The notes under the pieces: generated by a model
Told to the model about the DNA's origin: nothing
Database searches by the model: none
Seen by the model: the letters and a program-made list of their open reading frames with translations, nothing else
Assembly (NCBI RefSeq): GCF_003071065.1
Contig: NZ_QCXX01000004.1
Location: 62,614 to 126,613, forward strand
Source of the DNA: Sphingobacterium athyrii
GTDB taxonomy: Bacteria; Bacteroidota; Bacteroidia; Sphingobacteriales; Sphingobacteriaceae
Direction: 5' to 3'
Length of the DNA: 64,000 nt
Made by a program: the position numbers and the translations under genes
Shown here: in pieces, positions 19,369 through 27,537 of the stretch
Layout of the letters: each line of letters begins with the position of its first letter
Numbering within the stretch: the first letter of the stretch is position 1

Positions 19369-20565
19369 ATGACGAATAACGAGTTAAGAGCACTTGCTGA
19401 ATGTTCACGTAGGGGCGATATAACAGGGATAGCGCAAATTTTTGCCTCGGCAACCAACAAAGCTGAATTTCAGGACTACGAGTTGAACGGCACCGTCAGC
19501 CAATTGATCAGATCACAGCACTATGACGTGTTGGACGAATTTATTGATAAGGGGTTTATTTCAACAGACCTTTATGATTATGATCGCTTTAGTTCAACCG
19601 TTATCACGGCCTTGTTAAAGCCGCAGATTTCAACGGAAGAACAGCTGGAAGCTTATTTAGCCTGGTTTAAGGGGTATCTGGAGCGTATAGATGATATTAA
19701 TGAAGAAGTCGCCGGCACCACCTTATTTGAATATGCAATACAGGAAAATGTCAGCATGGCATTGTTGAAAGCCATTGCCGAAGCTGGAGCTGATTTACAG
19801 CGCATGGATCAATATGGACAGACGCTGCTTTTTAAAGTTTGTAACCTCCGTATGCAATCTGCGGATCGCATTGTGGAGCTGGTGGAATGGTTGTTATCCG
19901 AGGGTGTCGATCCCAATATCAGCAATGTCGAGCAGAAGACAGCTTTGCACATGGCTGTAGATACCATAAAAATGCCCGCCGTGGTCAAGTTACTGGATGC
20001 AGGTGCAGACCCCGGACTGAAGGACTGGCATGGTGAAAGTGTTTTTCATTATGCCGCCACAAGACAGTTTAATCCAGAACTATTGGAATTGCTTCTAAAT
20101 TATGGGGTGCCAGATTTCCATAGTACCACTAAACAAGGGGAGAATCTGCTTAATGCTTTCCTGCGCACAATGCATACGGACAGTGACCAAAATTTAAAAA
20201 TTCTTTCCATGCTATTGGAGCATGGTGCAGATTTTACCGAACCTTCGCTCTGGTATCAGAAAGAAAAGACCGGAGTCGACTGGTTGATAGAGAAGTCCGC
20301 TACCGTGTTGCAAGATGTAATATCAAAAGGATATCTGGATGTAAACTATATTGATAATGAAGGGAACACACTCCTACATAAGGTCTGTCAAGAACAAATC
20401 AATTACGATGAAAATAAAGCACGGGATCTATACAAGAAAGTGAAGTTTTTAGTAGCTGAAGGAATTGATCCTCAGATAGAAAATAGCAAGGACAAAAAAG
20501 CGGTTGATTATGCCATGGAGGACAATCTCAAGGTAAAGACCGTGGAGTGGTTATTAAAGCAATAA
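19369..20565 (+). CDS. Ankyrin repeat protein
   Basis: 398 residues from the ATG at 19369 (MTNNELRALAECSRRGDITG); the open frame extends further upstream to 19270 but that part is unlike the family. Ankyrin repeats are visible from about residue 100, for example GQTLLFKVCNLR, KTALHMAVDTIKMPAVVKLLDAGADPGLKD, GESVFHYAATRQFNPELLELLLNYG and GNTLLHKVCQ. No signal peptide or membrane helix, so it should be a cytoplasmic protein-binding scaffold. The next ankyrin gene starts 15 bp after the stop and in the same reading frame; they look like two separate genes. Partner unknown. Confidence 0.88.
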   Translation: MTNNELRALAECSRRGDITGIAQIFASATNKAEFQDYELNGTVSQLIRSQHYDVLDEFIDKGFISTDLYDYDRFSSTVITALLKPQISTEEQLEAYLAWFKGYLERIDDINEEVAGTTLFEYAIQENVSMALLKAIAEAGADLQRMDQYGQTLLFKVCNLRMQSADRIVELVEWLLSEGVDPNISNVEQKTALHMAVDTIKMPAVVKLLDAGADPGLKDWHGESVFHYAATRQFNPELLELLLNYGVPDFHSTTKQGENLLNAFLRTMHTDSDQNLKILSMLLEHGADFTEPSLWYQKEKTGVDWLIEKSATVLQDVISKGYLDVNYIDNEGNTLLHKVCQEQINYDENKARDLYKKVKFLVAEGIDPQIENSKDKKAVDYAMEDNLKVKTVEWLLKQ

Positions 20566-20580
20566 ATAAAAAGAAAATTC

Positions 20581-21924
20581 ATGTCTCAATCATTTATAGT
20601 TGCATGCGAAGGGGGAAAACGCAAGATTGCTGAAATCTTGTTGGAAAAGAACCAAGTCGATGTGTCATATACGGATGAATTAGGTCGAACAGCATTACAT
20701 TATGCAGCTCATCGCGGATATTTGGATCTGGTAAAAAAGTTGGTCGAGGCCGGTGCGGCGGTGGATTATGAAGACCATCGCGGTGAGACACCATTGTATT
20801 TTGCCCTGCTACAAAAGCAGAAGCAAACCGCGGCTTATTTACTGGACAAAAACGCCAATATTCATATCAATGACTTCTTGGGCAATAGCTTATTACATAT
20901 TACCGCACGGACCGGACAGCAGGAGATGGCTGAGAAACTGATCGCTGCAGGATTGGATGTAAATGCATTGAACAATGATGCGGAGTCGCCTTTGTTGTTG
21001 GCTGTGCAGGCAAAATATCCCCCTGTCGTTCAATTGCTGGTGTCACAAGGAGCCAATTTGGACATCACCGATAAAGCAGGCAATACCGCACTCAACATTG
21101 CAGTAGCATTGGGGTCGGTGCCCATTGTAAATATGTTGTTGGATAATGGCGCCGCAGTCAACACGTTGAACGATCAAAGCGAAGGCCCCTTGCTATTAGC
21201 CGTGAAAATGGGGAATCGTGTGCTCGCACAGAGATTACTAGAACAAGGCAGTGATATTTTTGCTGAGTCTGCCGAAGGGATCTCTCCAGTTTGGTACGTC
21301 TGTAATAGCAATCAAAAGGAGCTACTGGCGTTGTTTTTGGAAAGAGGGCTTTCTGCGGATTACGCTCGCCCTGTAGATTCATTTGATGGAAAGGATGGAA
21401 AGTATATGGAAAAGCTGATCGAGCGCACTGGTGGACGTACTTTTATTCTTGGATTTGAACCTCATTATGCCGGTGAAACATTATTACATACTGCTACGAA
21501 AATGGGTTATCTGTCTTTGGTAAAACAGCTGTTGGATAGTGGTGCGACTATAGACAAGCAGGATGCCTCCGGTAATACAGCTTTGCACTATGCGGCAGCA
21601 TATGGGAAAAAAGATGTATTGCGTTATTTGCTTTCAAACGGTGCGCTGACTGATATTTCTAATGTTCTTGAGCAAAAGCCAATAGATTATTCCAATATGC
21701 AGGGATTTAATGAGATAACAAGATTATTGATAGACTTCGGTGCGAAAACAAACGCAGTGGATGATGGTCCCATCAGTGCAGGTGCCAGCATAGCACCACC
21801 AGCTTCGCCGATGGATATGGGGCTGAAAAAACAAGCTTTGTTTGATTTAAAGGATCTGCTGGATGCCGGAATTATCAATCAAGAAGAATTTGACCAGGAA
21901 AAAGCAAAGATATTGAAGGCCTGA
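20581..21924 (+). CDS. Ankyrin repeat protein with C-terminal SHOCT-like domain
   Basis: 447 residues. About nine ankyrin repeats run from residue 5 to about 400 (for example GRTALHYAAHRGYLDLVKKLVEAGA, GETPLYFALLQKQ, GNSLLHITARTGQQEMAEKLIAAGLDVNA, GNTALHYAAAYGKKDVLRYLLSNGA). The last 34 residues, KQALFDLKDLLDAGIINQEEFDQEKAKILKA and neighbours, look like a SHOCT short C-terminal domain, often linked to oligomerisation. It pairs with the ankyrin gene 15 bp upstream. An ISL3-type element is inserted right at its TGA stop; the stop codon is part of the duplicated target, so the protein is intact. Confidence 0.88.
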   Translation: MSQSFIVACEGGKRKIAEILLEKNQVDVSYTDELGRTALHYAAHRGYLDLVKKLVEAGAAVDYEDHRGETPLYFALLQKQKQTAAYLLDKNANIHINDFLGNSLLHITARTGQQEMAEKLIAAGLDVNALNNDAESPLLLAVQAKYPPVVQLLVSQGANLDITDKAGNTALNIAVALGSVPIVNMLLDNGAAVNTLNDQSEGPLLLAVKMGNRVLAQRLLEQGSDIFAESAEGISPVWYVCNSNQKELLALFLERGLSADYARPVDSFDGKDGKYMEKLIERTGGRTFILGFEPHYAGETLLHTATKMGYLSLVKQLLDSGATIDKQDASGNTALHYAAAYGKKDVLRYLLSNGALTDISNVLEQKPIDYSNMQGFNEITRLLIDFGAKTNAVDDGPISAGASIAPPASPMDMGLKKQALFDLKDLLDAGIINQEEFDQEKAKILKA

Positions 21925-21929
21925 TCATC
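21922..21929. repeat. Target site duplication, left copy (TGATCATC)
   Basis: Eight bases directly left of the IS terminal repeat, identical to the eight bases directly right of the element. The first three bases are the TGA stop of the upstream ankyrin gene. Eight-base duplications are usual for ISL3 family elements. Confidence 0.9.
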
Positions 21930-21952
21930 GGATCAAGCAGAATTCTTGGGGG
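21930..21952 (+). repeat. IS left terminal inverted repeat
   Basis: 23 bases beginning GGATCA and ending TTGGGGG, matching the right end (reverse complement) at 17 of 23 positions: GGATCA, a C, GAA and TTGGGGG are shared. Confidence 0.8.
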
Positions 21953-22353
21953 GAATTGAAAAAATACTTAGTTTAGTGTTTTTAAAAACTAGAGAACACT
22001 TGGAAGCTGCCGAACGTAAATTATTATCCTTGTTAATGCCCGAAGGGCTATTAGAATATTTTCAGATTTTAGAAGTAGATCAGGTAGAAGATCAACTTCA
22101 TATCTATTTAGATGAGCTTAATATTACTCCAGCGGGTTATGAAAATAGTAACCTAGAATCAAAAGGTTTTATGCCTTCTACGGAGATTTCCGATTTTCCC
22201 ATTCGGGGGCAGAAAGTTACCCTGCATATCCGTCGTCGTCGTTGGACTGTTTTGGACACTGGAGAGATTATCACAAGAGATTGGAATCTAGTACGTGAGG
22301 GTACCCGAATGACAACAGAATTCGGGCTTTTTTTAAAGAAGATATTTGGATAA
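21946..22353 (+). CDS. ISAon1-type transposase, N-terminal region (orfA)
   Basis: Up to 135 residues; the frame opens with a TTG at 21946 inside the left terminal repeat and the true start is uncertain. LLSLLMPEGLLEYFQILEV and IHIYLDELN then RGQKVTLHIRRRRW resemble the separate N-terminal protein of ISAon1-like elements, which precedes the catalytic frame and probably helps bind the ends. The frame ends with TAA at 22351-22353 and overlaps the catalytic frame by a few bases. To make one fused transposase the ribosome would need a +1 shift within 22337-22350; otherwise orfB is made by coupled re-initiation. Confidence 0.75.
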   Translation: MGGIEKILSLVFLKTREHLEAAERKLLSLLMPEGLLEYFQILEVDQVEDQLHIYLDELNITPAGYENSNLESKGFMPSTEISDFPIRGQKVTLHIRRRRWTVLDTGEIITRDWNLVREGTRMTTEFGLFLKKIFG

Positions 22354-23329
22354 CCATCCTGTAAGTGCCCAGTTAGTAGGTTTGTTCTTTCAGATGGATG
22401 GCAAGCTGCTACAAGATCAATATAAGAATCATCTGAGCGATTTCCATGATTGGGATCAAAAATCACATGCAGAGAATTGGACACTATTTCCACAGAATAT
22501 AGCTGAACACTTAAGTATTGATGAGACCAGTTTTAGTAATGGTGAACTTTATACCATTGTAAGTAGTAAATCTGCAAAAGGTAGGAAAGGAACCATTCTA
22601 GCGACAATCAAGGGAACAAAAGCGGAAGATATTATCGCTGTATTAGAGCGAATTCCTCTTGGTACAAGAAACAAGGTTAAAGAGGTGACCATGGATATGG
22701 CTCCTAATATGGCTAAGGCTATCCGTAGATGTTTCAGAAATGCCAGGCGGGTAATAGATCGTTTTCATGTTCAAAAGCTAGCATACGATGCTGTTCAGGA
22801 ACTACGGATCCAGTATCGCTGGGAAGTATTGGATATAGAAAGCCAAAAAATAAAGGATGCAAGAAAGCAAAGTCTTCCTTATGAGCCAGAGGTATTATCC
22901 AATGGAGACACCATCAGGCAACTATTGGCTAGATCTAGACATCTGTTGTTCAAGCACCCTGGGCGGTGGACAGAAAGTCAAAAACATCGTGCAGAGTTAT
23001 TGTTTATTCGCTTCCCAAAGCTAAGACAAGCATATGATTTAGGGATTGCTCTGGGTGCTATTTTTACCAAATGCAAAGACAAAACACTTGCCTTTACCAA
23101 ATTGGGTCTGTGGCATAATCAAGTGGAGAATGCGGGCATCCTATCTTTTGAGAGTGTAGCAAAGTCTATTGCAGCACACCACCCTGAAATCCTGCATTAC
23201 TTTGACAACAGGAGCACAAATGCTTCAGCTGAGTCTTTCAATGCTAAATTAAAGGCTTTTCGCAGTGTATTCCGTGGTGTAAGAGATACTACTTTTTTCT
23301 TGTATAGGGTGATGAAATTGTATGCCTAA
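22346..23329 (+). CDS. ISL3-type transposase catalytic part (orfB)
   Basis: Up to 327 residues from a TTG at 22346. The DDE_Tnp_ISL3 domain is clear: first Asp in LSIDETSFSNGELYTI, second Asp in VTMDMAPNMAKAIRRCF followed by RRVIDRFHVQKLAYDAVQELR, and the catalytic Glu in NASAESFNAKLKAFRSVFRGVRDT near the C-terminus. This gives a complete DDE triad, so the enzyme may be active. It lies between intact terminal repeats. Start mode (frameshift from orfA or re-initiation) is unresolved. Confidence 0.85.
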   Translation: MDNHPVSAQLVGLFFQMDGKLLQDQYKNHLSDFHDWDQKSHAENWTLFPQNIAEHLSIDETSFSNGELYTIVSSKSAKGRKGTILATIKGTKAEDIIAVLERIPLGTRNKVKEVTMDMAPNMAKAIRRCFRNARRVIDRFHVQKLAYDAVQELRIQYRWEVLDIESQKIKDARKQSLPYEPEVLSNGDTIRQLLARSRHLLFKHPGRWTESQKHRAELLFIRFPKLRQAYDLGIALGAIFTKCKDKTLAFTKLGLWHNQVENAGILSFESVAKSIAAHHPEILHYFDNRSTNASAESFNAKLKAFRSVFRGVRDTTFFLYRVMKLYA

Positions 23330-23339
23330 TTATCTTTAA

Positions 23340-23362
23340 CCCCCAAACTTTCGGTATGATCC
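23340..23362 (-). repeat. IS right terminal inverted repeat
   Basis: 23 bases that read CCCCCAA and end TGATCC on the plus strand; the reverse complement aligns to the left end without gaps (17 of 23 identical). Confidence 0.8.
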
Positions 23363-23370
23363 TGATCATC
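23363..23370. repeat. Target site duplication, right copy (TGATCATC)
   Basis: Identical to 21922-21929; fixes the right boundary of the insertion sequence at 23362. Confidence 0.9.
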
Positions 23371-23398
23371 ATGGTTATTATTGCGTGTACATAGAAAC

Positions 23399-23437
23399 AA
23401 AAAGACCTGCAAATTTTACATTTGCAGGTCTTTTTTT
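23399..23437. terminator. Bidirectional terminator between IS/ankyrin side and tRNA-Glu
   Basis: Perfect stem of AAAGACCTGCAAAT (23401-23414) with ATTTGCAGGTCTTT (23420-23433), loop of five, A-run on the left and a run of seven Ts on the right. It can stop the minus-strand tRNA-Glu transcript as well as plus-strand transcripts from the ankyrin genes and the IS. Confidence 0.88.
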
Positions 23438-23438
23438 G

Positions 23439-23510
23439 TAGCCCGTAGGGGAATCGAACCCCTGTTTCAAGAATGAAAATCTTGCGTCCTAACCCCTAGA
23501 CGAACGGGCC
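23439..23510 (-). tRNA. tRNA-Glu (anticodon TTC)
   Basis: On the minus strand a full 72-base cloverleaf is readable: acceptor GGCCCGT pairing with ACGGGCT (first pair G-U), D arm around TCTAGGGGTTAGGA, anticodon stem CAAGA/TCTTG with loop TTTTCAT giving anticodon TTC, and T arm AGGGG-TTCGATT-CCCCT. CCA is not encoded, as usual in Bacteroidota. Terminator hairpin immediately downstream. Confidence 0.96.
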
Positions 23511-23620
23511 ATTTTCTTTGTGATGCTGCAAATATAGAAGCTTTTTCAATAAGCGCAAAAAAAAAGTGCGTTTATATCGCTAATTCGCTGAAATTGAGAA
23601 AAATTATTTTTTAAGCGATC

Positions 23621-24262
23621 TCAGCCAACAGCATATGCAAGCATATATTCATTGAATTTTTCATAATGTACGTCAAAAGTCTGCTTGTGGTGGTTGCTGT
23701 CCAGTTCGAGTTTTAAGACACCTTGTTTTTGGTAGTCGAAGGGCTGTATCGTCATGTTGTTTAAGAAAGAGACCCCCGCATTCCCCTGAAGTTTATAGAT
23801 GGCCTCTTTGGCACACCAACAGGCATACAACTGCTCGTATCGTGTATCGTCCTGTGTAATAAAAGCAAATTCAACGGGTTTGAGAAATTTATGTTGGATC
23901 CGCTCAACTTTTGTTTTGATAATTTCCATGTCGATCCCAACCTCCCCCTCGGTACTTATCATTGCGGCGGCATAGTCAAAGGAGTGCGAAAGTGATATCT
24001 TCTGTGGAAAATTGGCTAAATAAGGTTTACCGTTCGCATCGGAAGGGCAATCTATATAACGCGAAGTATTCAGAAGGGTCCGCAATAAGACACGTGTAGC
24101 AAGCCAATGTAACCTTCGTTTACCTTGATTAAAAGAACCCAGTTTAGCCTTCTCGCGCTCGTCCAGCTGAAGTTTGGATAACAGATCATCATCGGATTCT
24201 TCAATCCGCCAAATGGCAAATTTGGTTTGGCCATCTATTTCACGTAAATACACTAGACTCAT
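23621..24262 (-). CDS. 4'-phosphopantetheinyl transferase superfamily protein
   Basis: 213 residues, Sfp-like enzyme that transfers the phosphopantetheine arm of CoA to a carrier-protein serine. Magnesium-binding signature residues are D111 and E113 in VGIDMEI and E153 in ACWCAKEAIYKLQG, with K157 following. SLSHSFDYAAA matches the conserved SHS region. I chose ATG at 24262 (MSLVYLREI) rather than the TTG at 24268. No carrier-protein or synthase gene is nearby, so the natural substrate may simply be the fatty-acid ACP. The 265 bp to dcd hold no feature I can support. Confidence 0.9.
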   Translation of the reverse strand: MSLVYLREIDGQTKFAIWRIEESDDDLLSKLQLDEREKAKLGSFNQGKRRLHWLATRVLLRTLLNTSRYIDCPSDANGKPYLANFPQKISLSHSFDYAAAMISTEGEVGIDMEIIKTKVERIQHKFLKPVEFAFITQDDTRYEQLYACWCAKEAIYKLQGNAGVSFLNNMTIQPFDYQKQGVLKLELDSNHHKQTFDVHYEKFNEYMLAYAVG

Positions 24263-24527
24263 ACCCAAATTTAAAAAACAAATTGCAAATTATCGCATGT
24301 TCAATCAGGAGCGATTAGATAAACCGTCGTGTAGAATACAGACAGCAGGGGGAAAGCTGATTTTGGTACGCCCGTCAAAATGAACGAACTGAGCTGGTCG
24401 AAGCTTTAAAAGAGTCAATTCTCAATAAAAGCTGTACTTTAAATAAAAAATAGCGTAAAAATTTGTGTGAGAACCGTATTTTTGAATTTATATAGCATGG
24501 CCTGATGCTCTTGCTATCTTGATACAC

Positions 24528-25064
24528 ATGATTTTATCGGATAAAAGAATTCTTGAAGAGATTGAAAATGGCAGTATTGTCATTCAACCGTTTGACCGTA
24601 AGTGTTTAGGAACAAATTCCTACGATGTACATTTGGGCAAATATTTGGCAACCTATGCAGACCGCGTACTGGATGCCAAAAAACATAATGAAATTGATCA
24701 TTTTGAAATACCGGAGGAGGGTTTTGTATTGGAACCTAATACCTTGTATTTGGGTGTAACACAGGAATATACAGAAACACATAAACATGTTCCTTTTTTG
24801 GAAGGAAAATCGAGTACTGGCCGTTTGGGAATTGACATCCATGCAACAGCTGGTAAAGGGGATGTGGGATTTTGTAATACGTGGACCTTGGAGATATCTG
24901 TCGCACAGCCCGTCAGGGTCTATGCTGGAATGCCAATCGGTCAACTGATTTATTTTGCTGTAGAAGGCGAAATCGAGACGTTTTACAATACAAAGGGGAA
25001 TGCAAAGTATAATGGCAAGACCATACGTCCTGTCGAATCCATGATGTGGAAGAATAGTTTCTAA
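24528..25064 (+). CDS. dcd: dCTP deaminase
   Basis: 178 residues; converts dCTP to dUTP for thymidylate synthesis. MILSDKRILEEIENGSIVIQPF is the typical N-terminus and fixes the start at the ATG 24528, not the TTG nine bases upstream. The dUTPase-like core shows GKSSTGRLGIDIHATAGKG (from residue 93) and the probable catalytic glutamate E122 in WTLEISVAQPVRVYAG. The stop codon directly abuts the ATG of the following metallo-hydrolase gene, so the two are co-transcribed and probably coupled. Confidence 0.93.
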   Translation: MILSDKRILEEIENGSIVIQPFDRKCLGTNSYDVHLGKYLATYADRVLDAKKHNEIDHFEIPEEGFVLEPNTLYLGVTQEYTETHKHVPFLEGKSSTGRLGIDIHATAGKGDVGFCNTWTLEISVAQPVRVYAGMPIGQLIYFAVEGEIETFYNTKGNAKYNGKTIRPVESMMWKNSF

Positions 25065-26174
25065 ATGAAAAACGTTGGATGGATCATTTTAGGGATGCTG
25101 CTGATTATCGTGATCAGTGGATTGCTTTATTATTTTGTTCATCCAATGTTTGGCGGAAGCTTTAAAGGCGCCCGATTAGAGCGGATGAAACAGTCGCCAA
25201 ACTTCAGAGATGGCGTATTTCATAATCTTGAAGTGACTCCCTCCCTAAAGAATGATGTAAATATCGTCTCTTTAATGTGGGATTTTCTTTTCAATAAAAA
25301 GCCGGGGCTGAAGCCATTGGTTGTGTTACCGGCGGTGAAATGTGATCTGAAAAATCTGCCGGCACAGGATCTTTTGGTCTGGTTTGGACACTCTTCTTAT
25401 CTGCTGAAAATTGATGGCAAACTATTGCTCGTCGATCCCGTATTCAGTGAAAATGCTTCACCCGTACCGGGAAGTAACAAGGCTTTTAAAATTGCCGTGG
25501 ATTATACAGCGGCAGACTTTCCTGAAATAGATTTCCTTTTTATTTCCCATGATCACTATGACCATCTCGATTATGAGACTGTAACCAAACTACGGGAGAA
25601 AGTCGGTCGGGTTATCTGTGGTTTAGGGGTGGGGGCGCATTTTGAATCCTGGGGTTATAAACCAGAACAGATTGTCGAGGGCGATTGGTATGATCAGGTT
25701 ACTCTTCAGCCTGATTTTCAGGTAACTTTTACCCCCGCAAGACATTTTTCAGGCCGTAGATTTACAAGAAATAATACCCTTTGGACTTCCTTTGTCCTGA
25801 AAACAACGAAATACAATTTGTTTTTAGGTGGTGACAGTGGTTATGGTAAGCATTTCAAGACAATAGGGGATCGATTCGGCCCGTTTGATCTGGCTATATT
25901 GGAGAACGGGCAGTATAATGATGCCTGGCATTATATCCATTCGTTGCCCGAAGAATGGGGGCTTGAAACCAGAGACTTACAAGCCAAAGTCACTTTGCCC
26001 GTTCATTCGTCAAAATTTGCCTTGGCAATGCATGGATGGAAAGAACCAATGGAAAAGTTTTATGAAATTGCCCAAAAAGAAAACAGTAAACTCATTACAC
26101 CGAAAATAGGGGAACTGGTGCATCTGGACAAACTGGATACAATATATGCTCCCTGGTGGCGGGAAGTCAATTAA
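25065..26174 (+). CDS. Membrane-anchored metallo-beta-lactamase fold hydrolase (NAPE-PLD/UlaG-like)
   Basis: 369 residues. An N-terminal hydrophobic helix (residues 4-26, VGWIILGMLLIIVISGLLYYF) anchors the protein. The MBL fold follows: LLVWFGHSSYLLKIDGKLLLVDPVF, metal ligands HDHYDH at 162-167, GGDSGYGKHF, and a later HSS. The set with HSSYLL and PARHFSGR is that of COG2220 proteins, which include N-acyl-phosphatidylethanolamine phospholipase D and lactonase UlaG. The substrate is unknown; a lipid substrate is plausible. Stop codon separated by one base from the stop of the convergent glycosyltransferase gene. Confidence 0.87.
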   Translation: MKNVGWIILGMLLIIVISGLLYYFVHPMFGGSFKGARLERMKQSPNFRDGVFHNLEVTPSLKNDVNIVSLMWDFLFNKKPGLKPLVVLPAVKCDLKNLPAQDLLVWFGHSSYLLKIDGKLLLVDPVFSENASPVPGSNKAFKIAVDYTAADFPEIDFLFISHDHYDHLDYETVTKLREKVGRVICGLGVGAHFESWGYKPEQIVEGDWYDQVTLQPDFQVTFTPARHFSGRRFTRNNTLWTSFVLKTTKYNLFLGGDSGYGKHFKTIGDRFGPFDLAILENGQYNDAWHYIHSLPEEWGLETRDLQAKVTLPVHSSKFALAMHGWKEPMEKFYEIAQKENSKLITPKIGELVHLDKLDTIYAPWWREVN

Positions 26175-26175
26175 A

Positions 26176-27414
26176 TTATACCTTGTTCTTTTCAGCAATC
26201 CACAGTGACATATATTTTGTGCTCTGTACAGTGTGATGTAGGAGGATCTGGCTAATAAAATTGTGTTGCCGATGTTTGTCCAGCTGTACCTTCAGTAAGG
26301 ATAGATTGGTCATAAAGTCCGCTTGATATTTGCGTTTCTCGTAGCGGTCGTTGATGATACGGATACCATTGGCCTGCGCTGTTGCCCAGGCGACTTTGTC
26401 GTTATAAAGCGCCATGGTTTTTTGGCAGAAAGCTTCGGGTTCATCTTCAATAAAACCATTCCAGGATAGATTTCCCTTCATCGCCTCAGCGCCAATCGAT
26501 GTTGTGACGGTGGGGGTACCGGTATGCATGGCGTCGATAAATTTGCCTTTCACTCCGGCCCCAAATTGAATCGGCGCAATCAATAGTCTGTAGTTGGACA
26601 TGGTGTCCTTTGCAGAATCTGTTCTTCCTTTGATATGAAAATTCTCTTTGGGATTATGTAACTGAAGTACTTTCTGTGTCGGATATGCCCCATAGATATG
26701 TAACTCTACTTTAGGGAGCATTTTACGAAGAACTGGCCAAATCGTTGTCTTTAGGTATTGCACGGTATGCCAGTTGGGTTCATGGATGAAGTTGCCGATA
26801 AATAGCAGATTTCTTCGTTCTTCAAATGACTTCCATGCATTCGTCTGGTCGACCGTAATTTCATCTTCCAGAAAAGGTAGATAGTATAGGATATCAGGCG
26901 AAATCCGAAACACTTCCGTCAGGATTTTCATTTCAGACTCCGAGATAATTAATGATAGATCACAACGCAATATGGAGGCAATCTCCCGCTTTGCCGTGTC
27001 TGTAAACAATTCCTGAAAGGAAAAATCGTCTTTATTTTTGACGCAGGTTTGCCGTGCCTGTCGTAAGAAATGGAGGTCCTCGGTGTCGAGCACCCGAAGT
27101 GCATCGGGACACTGTTGAGCCACCCTCCAGCCATATTGCTCCTCGACCATGAACCTGTCGAATACAACAATATCGGGTTGTAACCATGCAATAAATTCGT
27201 CAAAACTATCACTATTGAGCACAATAGCCTGTTCGCTAATACCTCGCGACTTTAATGGTGCACTATAGGGAGATTTGGCTGCTGCAGAAGCAAAGGTTAT
27301 TTGATAAGAACGATCCAGGAATGTCTCGATCAGTTGCATCATCCGAAAACCGGCGGCTGATGATGTTGGTTCTGGCCAAACCAGTCCGATGAACAATACC
27401 CTTTTCTCTTTCAT
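26176..27414 (-). CDS. Glycosyltransferase, GT4-like (group 1)
   Basis: 412 residues, GT-B fold. The C-terminal half carries the nucleotide-sugar-binding pattern: LLFIGNFIHEPNWHTVQYL, then GRTDSAKDTMSNYRLLIAPIQFGAGVKGKFIDAMHTGTPTVTTSIGAEAM. The N-terminal half begins VLFIGLVWPEPTSSAAGFRM, the acceptor-domain glycine loop. Probably adds a sugar to a surface polysaccharide or lipid. It stands alone between convergent and divergent neighbours, so its pathway cannot be deduced. Confidence 0.85.
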   Translation of the reverse strand: MKEKRVLFIGLVWPEPTSSAAGFRMMQLIETFLDRSYQITFASAAAKSPYSAPLKSRGISEQAIVLNSDSFDEFIAWLQPDIVVFDRFMVEEQYGWRVAQQCPDALRVLDTEDLHFLRQARQTCVKNKDDFSFQELFTDTAKREIASILRCDLSLIISESEMKILTEVFRISPDILYYLPFLEDEITVDQTNAWKSFEERRNLLFIGNFIHEPNWHTVQYLKTTIWPVLRKMLPKVELHIYGAYPTQKVLQLHNPKENFHIKGRTDSAKDTMSNYRLLIAPIQFGAGVKGKFIDAMHTGTPTVTTSIGAEAMKGNLSWNGFIEDEPEAFCQKTMALYNDKVAWATAQANGIRIINDRYEKRKYQADFMTNLSLLKVQLDKHRQHNFISQILLHHTVQSTKYMSLWIAEKNKV

Positions 27415-27537
27415 GGGTGAAAATTACTGATTAATGTCAAAAGAATTGATGAAAACTTAACAATTTGTCATTTTGAAACGATTAGCTTTATTTCGTGTTT
27501 ATATATACGGTACGGTTATTAGACAATAAACGATAAT

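Larger units (their letters stand above)
21930..23362 (+). mobile_element. ISL3-type (ISAon1-like) insertion sequence, complete, 1433 bp
   Basis: A self-contained element carrying two overlapping transposase frames. Its ends are imperfect inverted repeats: left 21930-21952, starting GGATCAAGCAGAA and ending in TTGGGGG; right 23340-23362, whose reverse complement starts GGATCATACCGAA and ends in TTGGGGG. I count 17 matches in 23. Both ends start with GG as in ISL3 elements, and the flanks carry a perfect 8-bp duplication TGATCATC (21922-21929 and 23363-23370). The perfect duplication suggests a fairly recent, undisturbed insertion. It lies between the second ankyrin gene and the tRNA-Glu terminator without breaking either. 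Confidence 0.9.

Noticed and set aside
20560..20590. Possibility that the two ankyrin genes are one gene split by a nonsense mutation
   Set aside because: They are in the same frame, but the 15-bp spacer encodes no ankyrin residues, the first ends like a complete ankyrin C-terminus and the second has a natural start.
22137..22493. Antisense frame across the IS orfA/orfB junction
   Set aside because: Overlaps both transposase frames; antisense shadow.
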